Shown: piece by piece, positions 16,511 through 26,075 of the stretch
Layout: the number at the start of each line of letters is the position of its first letter
How positions within the stretch are numbered: position 1 is the stretch's first letter
DNA from: Inquilinus sp042743185
GTDB lineage: Bacteria; Pseudomonadota; Alphaproteobacteria; DSM-16000; Inquilinaceae
Length of the DNA stretch: 64,000 nt
Direction: 5' to 3'
Assembly (NCBI RefSeq): GCF_042743185.1
Contig: NZ_JBHYMS010000025.1
Coordinates: forward strand, 1-64,000
Notes under the pieces: model-generated
What the model was told of the DNA's origin: nothing
Database searches by the model: none
Seen by the model: only the letters and a program-made list of their open reading frames with translations
Program-made: the position numbers and the translations under genes

Positions 16511-17691
16511 GCCGCCGCCCGCAGCCGGTCCAGCCCGGCCTCCAGGTCGGCGATCAGGTCGGCCGGGTCCTCCAGGCCGACATGCAGCCGCACGCCGGGC
16601 CCCTCGGCCTGCCAGGTGGTGGCGGTGCGGATCTTCTCCGGATGGGTCGGCAGGATCAGGCTCTCATAGCCGCCCCAGCTGGCGCCCATCTGGAACAGCT
16701 CCATCCCGTCCAGCATCGCCGCCACCTGGGCGGCGGAGGCCGGCTGCAGCACGATCGCGAACAGGCCGGAGGCGCCGGTGAAGTCGCGCCGCCACAGCGC
16801 ATGGCCGGGGTCCTGCGGCAGGGCGGGGTACAGCACCCGCGACACTTCCGGCCGGGCCTGCAGCCAGCGCGCGACCTCCAGCGCGTTCTCCTGGTGCTGG
16901 CGCAGCCGCACTCCCATCGTGCGCAGGCCGCGCTGGGCGAGGTACAGGTCGTCCGGACCGGCGCAGTGGCCGGACGTCACGGCGAAGGTCTTGAGCTTCA
17001 GCCAGACCGGCTGCTCGCGGGCGCCGACGATTCCCATCATCGCATCGGAATGGCCGACCATGTATTTGGTCGCGGCATGGACGGTGACGTCGACGCCATG
17101 GCCGAAGGCGTCGAAGCCGAGCGGCGTGGCCCAGGTGTTGTCCAGCGCCGTCAGGACGCCGCGCGCCCGGGCGGCCGCCGCGATCGCCGGCACGTCCTGC
17201 ACCTCGAAGGTCAGCGAGCCGGGGGATTCGAGATAGACCAGCCGGGTGTTGCCGCGGAACAGCGCCTCGATCCCGGCGCCGGCCAGCGGGTCGTAATATT
17301 CGACCTCGACGCCGAAGCGGGCCAGCACCGTATCGGCGTAGCGCCGGGTCGGGCCATAGGCGCTGTCGGTGACCAGCACATGGTCGCCGGCCTTGACGAA
17401 GGCGGTCAGCGCGACGTTGACCGCGGCAAGGCCGGAGGAGACGGCGACGGTGCCGTACCCGCCCTCCAGCGCCGTGACCGCATCCTCGAAGGCTTCGCTG
17501 GTCGGGGTGCCGACCCGGCCGTAGCTGTAGACGCCGTGCTCGAAGCCGGCATGGGACGCATCCATGGCCGCCACCGTCGGCCACAGCACGGTCGAGGTGT
17601 GGTAGACGGGCGGATTGACCATGCCATGGTTCTCGCGAGGGTGGCGGCCGGCATGGGCGAGGACGGTGGCGGGGCGGCGGGACTTGGACAT
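16507..17691 (-). CDS. metC: Cystathionine beta-lyase (PLP-dependent, Cys/Met metabolism family)
   Basis: A 394-residue PLP enzyme that splits cystathionine into homocysteine, pyruvate and ammonia for methionine synthesis. The PLP lysine is Lys209 (VHAATKYMVGHSDAMMG) and the cofactor-holding Asp is Asp184 (TALDNTWATPL). SYGRVGTPTSEAFEDAV and YLESPGSLTFEVQD are typical of the MetC/Sym1-like group. Members of this family overlap in sequence with cystathionine gamma-synthase and methionine gamma-lyase, so the exact reaction is probable, not certain. It leads an operon with hisI. A cluster of TGTCAGT half-sites lies 10-50 bp upstream of the start. Confidence 0.88.
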   Translation of the reverse strand: MSKSRRPATVLAHAGRHPRENHGMVNPPVYHTSTVLWPTVAAMDASHAGFEHGVYSYGRVGTPTSEAFEDAVTALEGGYGTVAVSSGLAAVNVALTAFVKAGDHVLVTDSAYGPTRRYADTVLARFGVEVEYYDPLAGAGIEALFRGNTRLVYLESPGSLTFEVQDVPAIAAAARARGVLTALDNTWATPLGFDAFGHGVDVTVHAATKYMVGHSDAMMGIVGAREQPVWLKLKTFAVTSGHCAGPDDLYLAQRGLRTMGVRLRQHQENALEVARWLQARPEVSRVLYPALPQDPGHALWRRDFTGASGLFAIVLQPASAAQVAAMLDGMELFQMGASWGGYESLILPTHPEKIRTATTWQAEGPGVRLHVGLEDPADLIADLEAGLDRLRAAA

Positions 17692-17699
17692 GTCGGTCG

Positions 17700-17739
17700 C
17701 TGTCAGTCGTGGCGGCGTGTGTCAGTCGTCAAACTGACA
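17700..17739. promoter_or_regulatory. TGTCAGT half-site cluster upstream of metC
   Basis: TGTCAGT occurs twice as a direct repeat (17701-17707 and 17720-17726; the longer unit TGTCAGTCGT is repeated), and its complement ACTGACA at 17733-17739. The last two form an inverted repeat with a 6-bp spacer. The cluster sits 10-48 bp before the metC start codon at 17691. It could be the operator of an unidentified methionine regulator. No riboswitch fold was recognised here. Confidence 0.4.
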
Positions 17740-17940
17740 GGGCCGACATCTTTCGGCCAGCCGGCCGGGCCGGTCAAACCCGATCCGCGCAGGGCCGGCC
17801 TGACCAAGCCTGATCGCTGTCCGCCAGGGGACGACGAAAATCGTGGCCGCCTGTCTCCGATGTAACACCCTTCCCCGGTTCCGCGATGAGATGCTCATCC
17901 GGCCCGCCGACGATGGACGGGTCGATGCGATGGGAAGCGG

Positions 17941-18357
17941 ATGATGGATATGGATCTCGAGCCGACCTGCCGGGTGGTCGGGGCCGGGGCGCGGTTCACC
18001 GGCAAGCAGGCGCTGTCCTACACGCCCGGGATCTCGGCCGAATCGGTCGGGGCGACGGGCATCCATCTGCAGCTCGTCACCCTGCCGCCGGGCGGTCGGG
18101 CCAAGGCGCATCGCCACGAGGCGCATGAGACCGCGATCCATGTGCTGAGCGGCGAATCCGGCATGTGGTACGGCGACCGGCTGGAGCAGCATCTGATGGC
18201 CCGGGCCGGGGACTTCGTCTACATCCCCGCCGGCATGCCGCACCTGCCCTACAATCCGAGCCCGACAGAGGATTGCGTCGCGGTGATCGCCCGCACCGAC
18301 CCGAACGAGCAGGAGAGCGTGGTCCTGATGCCGGAACTCGACGGCATCCATCCCTAG
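17941..18357 (+). CDS. Cupin-domain protein
   Basis: A 138-residue single-domain cupin. The first cupin motif is AKAHRHEAHETAIHVLSGE, with His, His, Glu-type metal ligands, and the second is GDFVYIPAGMPHLPYN, with the late His. Such proteins bind a divalent metal and are either small dioxygenase/isomerase enzymes or ligand sensors. Two ATG codons lie in tandem at 17941 and 17944 after GGAAGCGG; the first is used here. It is alone on the plus strand between metC and recQ, and ends 15 bp before the recQ stop. The substrate is unknown. Confidence 0.82.
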   Translation: MMDMDLEPTCRVVGAGARFTGKQALSYTPGISAESVGATGIHLQLVTLPPGGRAKAHRHEAHETAIHVLSGESGMWYGDRLEQHLMARAGDFVYIPAGMPHLPYNPSPTEDCVAVIARTDPNEQESVVLMPELDGIHP

Positions 18358-18372
18358 CTGCGGGGCGCCGCG

Positions 18373-20196
<1,824 letters not shown>

Positions 20197-20254
20197 CCCC
20201 GCTTATAGCGGCCCGCCGGGGTCGGACCAAATACCGTTTGCGATCCGCCTTTTG

Positions 20255-20272
20255 ACCACAACAGGTTGTGGT
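20255..20272. repeat. Inverted repeat between recQ and lptF
   Basis: ACCACAAC (20255-20262) and GTTGTGGT (20265-20272) form a perfect 8-bp inverted repeat with a 2-bp spacer. It lies upstream of recQ (start 20196) and downstream of lptF (stop 20317), both on the minus strand. It could be an operator for recQ or a processing hairpin for lptF. It does not match the alphaproteobacterial LexA boxes I know. Confidence 0.4.
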
Positions 20273-20316
20273 TCAGGAGCGATATCGCCTCCAGGCCTGC
20301 GAGCGGCCCGGAAGCC

Positions 20317-21456
20317 TCACGCCGGCGCCAGATCCGGGCTCCCGGGCGCCTCCGTCGGCACCTTCCGGCGCCGCGCCACCATCAGGATGGCGAAGCCGAC
20401 GATCGTGGTCAGCACCGGCAGCACATACATGATCGGCACCAGCTGCAGCGAATCGCGGGCCATGCCGGCGATGCTCATGGTCGTCGCCTGCACGGCGACG
20501 ACGCCGATGGCGGCGATCAGGATGCGGCGGCTGAGGCCGCGGCGGTTGTAGTCGCCGCTCAGGAGGACGCCGAGGCAGAAGACGACATAGGCGAAGGGCA
20601 GCAGCGGGTCGGTGATGCGCTTGTGGCCCTCCATCACCAGCCGGCCGTAGTTCCGCATGTCACGGGGCGAATTCTGGTCGGGGTACAGCAGGTCGGGCAG
20701 GAAGCGTTCCGACGGGGCGCGGTAGCTGCGGGCCAGATCCTCGGCGCCGGGGGTGTTCAGCGGCACGGTGTAGCTGTCGAAGGCGACCGGGTCGACCTTG
20801 CCGGTCTTGCGGTCGAGCTGCTGGATCACGCCGTGGAGCGCCACGATCCGCGGCCCGTCGTCGCTGTCCTCGACATAGCCGCGGTCGGCGATGATGGTGA
20901 CCGGCTGGTCCTCGTTGTCGGTGATATGGACCAGGATGCCGCTGAGATCGCCGGTCACCGGGTTGCGGTCGCGCACGAACACCGTCTTGCTGTCGCCGAT
21001 GGCGTTGAACTCGCCGGTCTGCAGGAAGGCGGCCGAGACGTCGGACTGGGCCATCGCCGTCAGGTCGCGAAACTCGCTGTTGGCCACCGGCCAGAAATAC
21101 AGCGTCATGCTGTAGCTGACGCCGGTGATGATCAGCCCCATCAACAGGCCGGGCAGGGCCAGCCGCAGCTGGCCGATGCCGGCGCCGCGCATGACCAGCA
21201 GCTCGCCGTCCGACAGCATCCGGTTGTAGACGATCAGGCAGGCCGCCACGACGCCGACCGGCAGCACCGCGATCAGGAATTCCGGCATCGACAGGAAGAC
21301 CAGCTCGAGGAACAGCCCGACGCCGACGCCGCCATCGACGATCATCTGGATCAGCCGCATCGAGGTCGTGAGCATGATCGCGAAGACGAGAATCACGGTG
21401 GCGAGCACCGTGGCGACCGCGATCTGGCGGAACATGTAGCGGCTGAGGAGCGACAT
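20317..21456 (-). CDS. lptF: LPS export ABC transporter permease LptF
   Basis: A 379-residue inner-membrane protein of the YjgP/YjgQ family. With LptG and LptB it extracts lipopolysaccharide from the inner membrane and feeds the Lpt bridge. The N-terminal membrane segment (MSLLSRYMFRQIAVATVLATVILVFAIM), the conserved MPEFLIAVLPVGVVAACLIVYNRM and GELLVMRGAGIGQL blocks, a periplasmic beta-jellyroll region (about residues 130-275) and three C-terminal membrane segments are all present. The usual partner lptG is not adjacent on this side, as the next gene downstream is recQ. It is divergent from the mutarotase gene at 21608. Confidence 0.93.
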   Translation of the reverse strand: MSLLSRYMFRQIAVATVLATVILVFAIMLTTSMRLIQMIVDGGVGVGLFLELVFLSMPEFLIAVLPVGVVAACLIVYNRMLSDGELLVMRGAGIGQLRLALPGLLMGLIITGVSYSMTLYFWPVANSEFRDLTAMAQSDVSAAFLQTGEFNAIGDSKTVFVRDRNPVTGDLSGILVHITDNEDQPVTIIADRGYVEDSDDGPRIVALHGVIQQLDRKTGKVDPVAFDSYTVPLNTPGAEDLARSYRAPSERFLPDLLYPDQNSPRDMRNYGRLVMEGHKRITDPLLPFAYVVFCLGVLLSGDYNRRGLSRRILIAAIGVVAVQATTMSIAGMARDSLQLVPIMYVLPVLTTIVGFAILMVARRRKVPTEAPGSPDLAPA

Positions 21457-21607
21457 GGCGGCACCCTATACACGAGCCCTGACGCGACGGCCATGTTGCC
21501 AAGCGTCGCGGCGCTGATCCAGAATGCGCCGTGCCGAAAAGCACGACAAATCAGCGCGCGGCGGCAGCTGCCATGCCATCCGAGGAAACCCAGGGAAGAT
21601 TCTGAAA

Positions 21608-22057
21608 ATGCTCAAGAATATCGATCCGATCATCACCCCGGATCTGCTCAACGTCCTGGCCGGCATGGGGCATGGCGACGACCTGGTGATCTGCGATACC
21701 AATTTCCCGTCCCGCTCGGTGGCGCAGCACACGATGGTGAAGACGCCGATCGAGCTGCCGAATGTCAGCGCCGCCCGGGCGGTGCGCGCGATCCTGTCGC
21801 TGATGCCGCTCGACAGCTTCGTCGACCATCCGGCGCGGCGGATGGAGGTGGTGGGCCAGCCGGAGGAGATCCCGGAGGTGCAGCGCGAGGTCCAGGCCGA
21901 GATCGACCGGGCGGAGGGCCGGTCCTGGCCGATGGGCTCGGTCGAGCGCTTCGCCTTCTACGAGGAGGCCAAGAAGGCCTACGCCGTGGTCCGCGCCGGG
22001 GAGGGGCGGTTCTACGGCTGCTTCCTGCTGAAGATGGGCGTGATCCCGCCGAAGTAG
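21608..22057 (+). CDS. RbsD/FucU family sugar mutarotase
   Basis: A 149-residue protein of the RbsD/FucU family, which interconverts anomers of free ribose or fucose so that the kinase or isomerase gets the right form. Family features are MLKNIDPIITPDLLNVLAGMGHGDDLVICDTNFP with the catalytic His in GHGD, and the C-terminal YAVVRAGEGRFYGCFLLKMGVIPP. The sequence looks closer to FucU than RbsD, but the next gene is a ribokinase-family kinase 10 bp away, so the pair probably handles ribose or a related furanose/pyranose sugar. The start at 21608 follows GGGAAGA. No transporter is directly attached. Confidence 0.9.
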   Translation: MLKNIDPIITPDLLNVLAGMGHGDDLVICDTNFPSRSVAQHTMVKTPIELPNVSAARAVRAILSLMPLDSFVDHPARRMEVVGQPEEIPEVQREVQAEIDRAEGRSWPMGSVERFAFYEEAKKAYAVVRAGEGRFYGCFLLKMGVIPPK

Positions 22058-22067
22058 GAACCGACCC

Positions 22068-22997
22068 ATGGCCTCGCCGAAGATCGCCGTCCAGGGCGTG
22101 TTCGTCGCCGACCTCGCCTTCCGCGCCGCCCGGCTGCCGGTGATGGGCGAGACCCTGCTGTCGAACGGCTTCAAGCTCGGGCCCGGCGGCAAGGGCTCGA
22201 ACCAGTCGGTCGCCGCGGCCCGGGCCGGTGCCGACGTCGCCTTCATCAGCAAGCTCGGCACCGATCCGTTCGGCGAGATGGCGCGCGGCCTCTATGCCGC
22301 CGAGGGGATCGATGCCGCTCATGTGCTGACCGACCCGGAGCGGCCGACCGGTGCCGCCTTCATCTTCGTCGACGGCAAGACCGGCGAGAACGCGATCATC
22401 ATCGAGCCGGGGGCCGCGGCAGCCCTGACCGAGGCCGAGATGGAGGCCGCGGCGCCCGCCATCGCCGCGGCGCGGGTCTATGTCGCCCAGCTCGAGCTGC
22501 CGCTGCCGGTGGTGCGCCGGGGGCTGGAGATCGCGCGGCGGCACGGGGTGACCACGATCCTGAACCCGGCCCCGGCCATGACCCTGCCGGACGATCTCTA
22601 CCCCCTGGTCGACTATCTGACCCCGAACGAGACCGAGGCCGAGAGCCTGGTCGATTTCGCGGTCGACAGCGGTCAGCAGGCGGCGCGGGCGGCGCAGGTG
22701 CTGCTGGACAAGGGCGTCGGCACGGTGATCGTCACCCTGGGGGCCAAGGGCGCTCTGCTGAAGAGCGGTTCGGACACCGCGCATGTGCCGGCCTTCTCGG
22801 CGGGAGAGGTGGTCGAGACCGCCGGGGCGGGCGACGCCTTCAACGGCGGTTTCGCCCTGGCCCTGGCCGAAGGCCGGCCGGTGGCCGAGGCGGTCCGCTT
22901 CGGCTGTGCCGTCGCCGGCCTCTCGGTCACCCGCCCGGGCACGGCGCCGTCGATGCCGCGGCGCGACGAGGTCGAGGCGCTGCTCCGCAAGGCCTGA
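22068..22997 (+). CDS. rbsK: Ribokinase (PfkB family)
   Basis: A 309-residue sugar kinase. The first PfkB signature is GPGGKGSNQSVAAARAGADV, with the GGKGSNQ substrate loop typical of ribokinase. The catalytic base region near the C-terminus is VETAGAGDAFNGGFALALAEG, with the DTAGAGD-type anion hole and Asp base. An NPAPA motif (TILNPAPAM) and LTPNETEA also fit RbsK. It phosphorylates ribose at O5 for entry into the pentose phosphate pathway. It is 10 bp behind the mutarotase gene and clearly co-transcribed. Confidence 0.92.
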   Translation: MASPKIAVQGVFVADLAFRAARLPVMGETLLSNGFKLGPGGKGSNQSVAAARAGADVAFISKLGTDPFGEMARGLYAAEGIDAAHVLTDPERPTGAAFIFVDGKTGENAIIIEPGAAAALTEAEMEAAAPAIAAARVYVAQLELPLPVVRRGLEIARRHGVTTILNPAPAMTLPDDLYPLVDYLTPNETEAESLVDFAVDSGQQAARAAQVLLDKGVGTVIVTLGAKGALLKSGSDTAHVPAFSAGEVVETAGAGDAFNGGFALALAEGRPVAEAVRFGCAVAGLSVTRPGTAPSMPRRDEVEALLRKA

Positions 22998-23001
22998 GAC
23001 T

Positions 23002-23022
23002 GCCGGCCTCATACGGGCCGGC
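23002..23022 (+). terminator. Hairpin after ribokinase gene
   Basis: GCCGGCC (23002-23008) pairs with GGCCGGC (23016-23022), directly after the ribokinase stop. The base composition changes sharply to AT-rich right after it. No tight T-run, so it is only a probable terminator. Confidence 0.4.
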
Positions 23023-23213
23023 CTCTGATTGTCATTTTATGCAAATGATCCGAGAATATCCGAGAAATATTGCGGTGATTATTGAGTTTTTTCTCCTGTC
23101 CATCTGCATAAATTCTTATTCTTCTCCACAATACGTGATAGCCTCCAAGCAGAGGCTCGAAACCGTCCAAAGAACGGTGGCGTCTGGGGATATCCAATTC
23201 CCTGGAGGAGGAG
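23023..23213 (+). promoter_or_regulatory. AT-rich leader and promoter region of the Gly-Leu repeat RTX gene
   Basis: This stretch is strikingly AT-rich compared with everything around it (for example TTATGCAAATGATCCGAGAA at 23038-23057 and several A/T runs up to 23160). A direct repeat of CCGAGAA occurs at 23050 and 23060. A strong ribosome site GGAGGAGGAG (23204-23213) abuts the start codon. No confident -35/-10 pair was found; TTGAGT at 23082-23087 is a possible -35. The composition would suit a nucleoid-protein-silenced or strongly regulated surface-protein promoter. Confidence 0.5.
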
Positions 23214-25286
23214 ATGATGGCTTCGACAAATTCCTTGGATGGACTTCTGGACGGTGACGGTCTGCTTGGAGGACTGCTGGGCGGTCTTCTCGGCGAGGAT
23301 GGTCTGCTCGGCGGCGTCCTGAGCGGCGTCGGCGGTCTGCTCGGCGGTGTGCTCGGGGGCGTCGGCGGCTTGCTGGACGGCCTGCTCGGCGGCCTGCTGG
23401 GCGGCGGCCTCAGCGGCCTGCTCGGCAATCTTCTCGGCGAGCTCGGCGACGCCGGCGGCCTGCTCGGTGAGCTGCTGACCCCCGACCTGATCGGCGGCGT
23501 GGTGTCCGGCCTGCTCGGCAATCTCGGCGGCCTGCTGGGCGGGGCGATCGGCGGCGTGCCGGTCGGCGACCTGCTGGACGGGCTGTTCGGCGATGGCGGC
23601 CTGCTCAGCCCCGACGGGCTGCTCGGCGGCCTCCTGGGCGAGGACGGGCTGCTGACCCAGCTGGTCGAGGTGCTGCAGGGCTCCGGCGACCTGGTCGGCT
23701 CGCTGCTCGGCCCCGACGGGCTGCTCGGCAATCTTGTCGACACGGTCGGCGGCCTCGCCGACGGGCTGGTGAGTGACAACGGCCTCGTCACCAGCCTGAT
23801 CGGCGGCGTGCTCGGCGATGCCGGCGGGCTGTTCGACGACCTGACCGTCACCGGCATCATCGGCAACCTGCTCGACCCGGACGGCCTGATCGGCGGCATC
23901 CTGGCGGACCTCGGCGTCGGCACCGACATCGGCGAGATCATCGGCGGGATCTTCGCCCAGCTGCCGGGGCTGGATGTGCTCGACGGGCTGCTGACCGACG
24001 GCATCCTCGGCGGGCTGCTCGGCGATGTGCTGGGCCCGGACGGCAGCGGCCTCACCGATCTTCTGACCGGCATCCTCGGCAGCCTGTCGCCGGATGTCGT
24101 GCTGGACGAGCTGCTCGGCAGCGGCGGGGCTGCCGGCCTGCTGCAGAGCGTGCTCGGCGGCGGCATCGGCGTGCTCGACACACTGCTGACCGACGTGCTC
24201 GGCGGGGTGCTCAGCGGCAGCCTGCTGCAGGGCGACGGCGGCCTGATCGGCAACATCTTCGGCGAGTTCGGCATCCTCGGCGGCGACCAGCTCGGCCTGC
24301 GCGGCGCGCTCGGCGACGGTCTGGTCGGGGATGTGTTCAACACGCTGCTGGATGTCGGCGTGCTGGTGGCCGGGGGCGAGGTGATCAAGGTCGCCGGCCC
24401 GCTGGCCATCGCCGGGACCGTGGCCGACCTGCTGGCCGGCGACAACGGCCTGCTGCACGGGCTGGTGCCCGAGGCCGTGATCAACCAGGTCTTCGGCGAG
24501 AACGGCGTGATCGGTGCCGCGCTGGAAAGCCTGGTCGGCGGCGAGAACGGCCGCGACGGCCTGCAGGCCGTGCTCGACATGACGCTCACCAACATCTCCG
24601 ACGTGGTCCAGGACCTGAAGGAGGTGATCGCCGAGCTGCAGGACCTCGGCGGCGGGGTGCCGCAGCTCGACGCCCTGATCACCTTGGCCGGGACGCTCGA
24701 GGGCATCGCCAATTCGTCCGGGGCGGTGCTGACCGAGCTGCATGCCGCGATCCGCGATATCGACGACATCCGGGTCGGCACCTCCGGCGCGGACACCATC
24801 GACGGCTGGCTCGGCGACGATCAGCTCGACGGCGGCGCCGGCAATGACCAGCTGTCCGGTGGCACGGGCAGCGACGTGCTGAAGGGCGGCGCCGGCACCG
24901 ACAATCTCAAGGGCGGGCTGGGCGCGGATGTCCTGGTCGGCGGGGCCGGCACCGACACCCTGACCGGCGGCGGCGGCGGCGACACCTTCCGCTTCGGCGC
25001 GGCGTCGGACTCGGCGGTCGGCACCGGCCGCGACACCGTCGCCGACTTCAATCATGTCGAGGGCGACAGGATCGACCTGTCGGCGATCGACGCGAACACA
25101 ACACTCGGAGCCTTCGGCAACCAGGCCTTCGTCTATATCGGCGCCCAAGCCTTCCATAATACCGCGGGCGAGCTGCGCTTCGCCGGCGGCATCGTGGCCG
25201 GCGACACCAATGGCGACGGCAGGGCGGATTTCGAGATCCGTGTCCAGACCCACGGCGAGCTGACGGCGGCCGACTTCGTGCTCTGA
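23214..25286 (+). CDS. Gly-Leu repeat protein with C-terminal RTX calcium-binding domain (type I secretion substrate candidate)
   Basis: A 690-residue protein in three parts. Residues 1 to about 450 are low complexity, built from degenerate GLLGG/DGLLG units (for example DGLLGGLLGEDGLLGG) spaced with Asp-Gly and Gly-Asn turns. About 455-520 is a more ordinary helical segment (LQAVLDMTLTNISDVVQDLK). About 520-690 is an RTX block: nonapeptides of the GGxGxDxLx type (GGAGNDQLSG, GGAGTDNLKGG, GGAGTDTLTGG), then the serralysin-type closing domain GGDTFRFG and DTVADFNHVEGDRIDLSAID. There is no N-terminal signal peptide, and the C-terminus is acidic-hydrophobic, so type I secretion is likely. No secretion genes are nearby. 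Two adjacent ATGs (23214, 23217) follow a perfect ribosome site. No enzymatic domain is recognised; a surface, matrix or biofilm role is a guess. Confidence 0.85.
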   Translation: MMASTNSLDGLLDGDGLLGGLLGGLLGEDGLLGGVLSGVGGLLGGVLGGVGGLLDGLLGGLLGGGLSGLLGNLLGELGDAGGLLGELLTPDLIGGVVSGLLGNLGGLLGGAIGGVPVGDLLDGLFGDGGLLSPDGLLGGLLGEDGLLTQLVEVLQGSGDLVGSLLGPDGLLGNLVDTVGGLADGLVSDNGLVTSLIGGVLGDAGGLFDDLTVTGIIGNLLDPDGLIGGILADLGVGTDIGEIIGGIFAQLPGLDVLDGLLTDGILGGLLGDVLGPDGSGLTDLLTGILGSLSPDVVLDELLGSGGAAGLLQSVLGGGIGVLDTLLTDVLGGVLSGSLLQGDGGLIGNIFGEFGILGGDQLGLRGALGDGLVGDVFNTLLDVGVLVAGGEVIKVAGPLAIAGTVADLLAGDNGLLHGLVPEAVINQVFGENGVIGAALESLVGGENGRDGLQAVLDMTLTNISDVVQDLKEVIAELQDLGGGVPQLDALITLAGTLEGIANSSGAVLTELHAAIRDIDDIRVGTSGADTIDGWLGDDQLDGGAGNDQLSGGTGSDVLKGGAGTDNLKGGLGADVLVGGAGTDTLTGGGGGDTFRFGAASDSAVGTGRDTVADFNHVEGDRIDLSAIDANTTLGAFGNQAFVYIGAQAFHNTAGELRFAGGIVAGDTNGDGRADFEIRVQTHGELTAADFVL

Positions 25287-25304
25287 CCGGCTTCCGGTTC
25301 CTGC

Positions 25305-25338
25305 GGCCGCGCGGCGTCCACCGCCGCGCGGCCCTTTT
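25305..25338 (+). terminator. Rho-independent terminator of the RTX gene
   Basis: GGCCGCGCGGCG (25305-25316) pairs perfectly with CGCCGCGCGGCC (25322-25333) over a 5-nt loop, followed by C and TTTT. It begins 19 bp after the RTX gene stop. Confidence 0.85.
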
Positions 25339-25652
25339 CATGCGTGGGACGGGTCCGGGCCGTCCCGGTTGATTTCCGTCGCGCGGAAGCCTATCTCAAT
25401 CCTTATGAGAACACCGTGGACGAACCCGTTGGCGGCGCGTCGAACGCCGCTTCACGCCCGGGGCTGCTGACCTCGGGGGCGCTGGCCCCCAGATCCGAGC
25501 CGCCCCGCCGTCCGTTCTCGTCCTCGTCGCGCCCAGCGACCTATTTCCCAGCCCCAAGAATTCACGTCCCGGCCGCCCTGATGCGCCGGGCCGCACCCGA
25601 GCCCTCCGGAGACATCCCCGGAGCAGCCTGTCCAGAAGAAAGGAAACTCGGC
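25339..25652. other. Intergenic region without recognised gene
   Basis: This 314-bp stretch separates the RTX terminator from rnk. It should hold the rnk promoter. I see no tRNA, repeat or convincing open frame of its own. The frame of rnk is open upstream, but the ribosome site AAGAAAGGA lies only before 25653. Confidence 0.5.
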
Positions 25653-26075
25653 ATGTCCCGCAGAAGCCTGCCCAAGCGTCCGGAGATCCACGTCACCGCC
25701 GGCGACTATGATCGCCTCGCGGCGCTGGCCGACGCCGCGGCGGATGCCTTCCCGGCGATCGCCGACTTCCTGGCGGCGGAGCTCGACCGCGCCCAGATCA
25801 TCGACGCGACCGCGGCCAAGGGCGTGGTCCAGATGCATTCGACCGTGGCCTACCGGGACGACGAGACCGGCGAGGAGCACACCGTCACCCTGGTCTATCC
25901 GGAGGAGGCCGATATCGAGGCCGGCCGGCTGTCGGTGCTGACCCCGGTCGGCGCCGCGCTGATCGGCCTGCGCCGCGGCCAGACCATCACCTGGATCACC
26001 CCTTCGGGCAAGCCGCGCAACCTGACCGTGGTCCGGGTCGAGCCGGCGGTCCGCCCCGGCCTGACCGCAGGCTAG
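25653..26075 (+). CDS. rnk: Nucleoside diphosphate kinase regulator Rnk (GreA/GreB-type C-terminal domain)
   Basis: A 140-residue protein that binds RNA polymerase and affects nucleoside diphosphate kinase levels in enterobacteria and pseudomonads. The short N-terminal helical segment (PKRPEIHVTAGDYDRLAALADAA) and the GreA-like C-terminal domain (VVQMHSTVAYRDDETGEEHTVTLVYPEEADIEAGRLSVLTPVGAALIGLRRGQTITW) match Rnk. It lacks the long coiled coil of GreA, so it is not a cleavage factor. The start at 25653 follows AAGAAAGGA. Its stop codon shares CTAG with the stop of the convergent HAD gene. Confidence 0.9.
   Translation: MSRRSLPKRPEIHVTAGDYDRLAALADAAADAFPAIADFLAAELDRAQIIDATAAKGVVQMHSTVAYRDDETGEEHTVTLVYPEEADIEAGRLSVLTPVGAALIGLRRGQTITWITPSGKPRNLTVVRVEPAVRPGLTAG

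Noticed and set aside
17692..17940. SAM riboswitch before metC
   Set aside because: No SAM-II or SAM-I type core or pseudoknot could be recognised; only short TGTCAGT repeats are present.
20255..20272. LexA (SOS) box for recQ
   Set aside because: The inverted repeat ACCACAAC-AG-GTTGTGGT does not match GTTC-N7-GTTC or its relatives.
23009..24799. Long minus-strand open frame (596 codons, Ser/Pro-rich) opposite the RTX gene
   Set aside because: It is the mirror image of the GGC/CTG-type repeats. It has no ribosome site, no plausible domain, and composition dictated by the plus-strand repeats.
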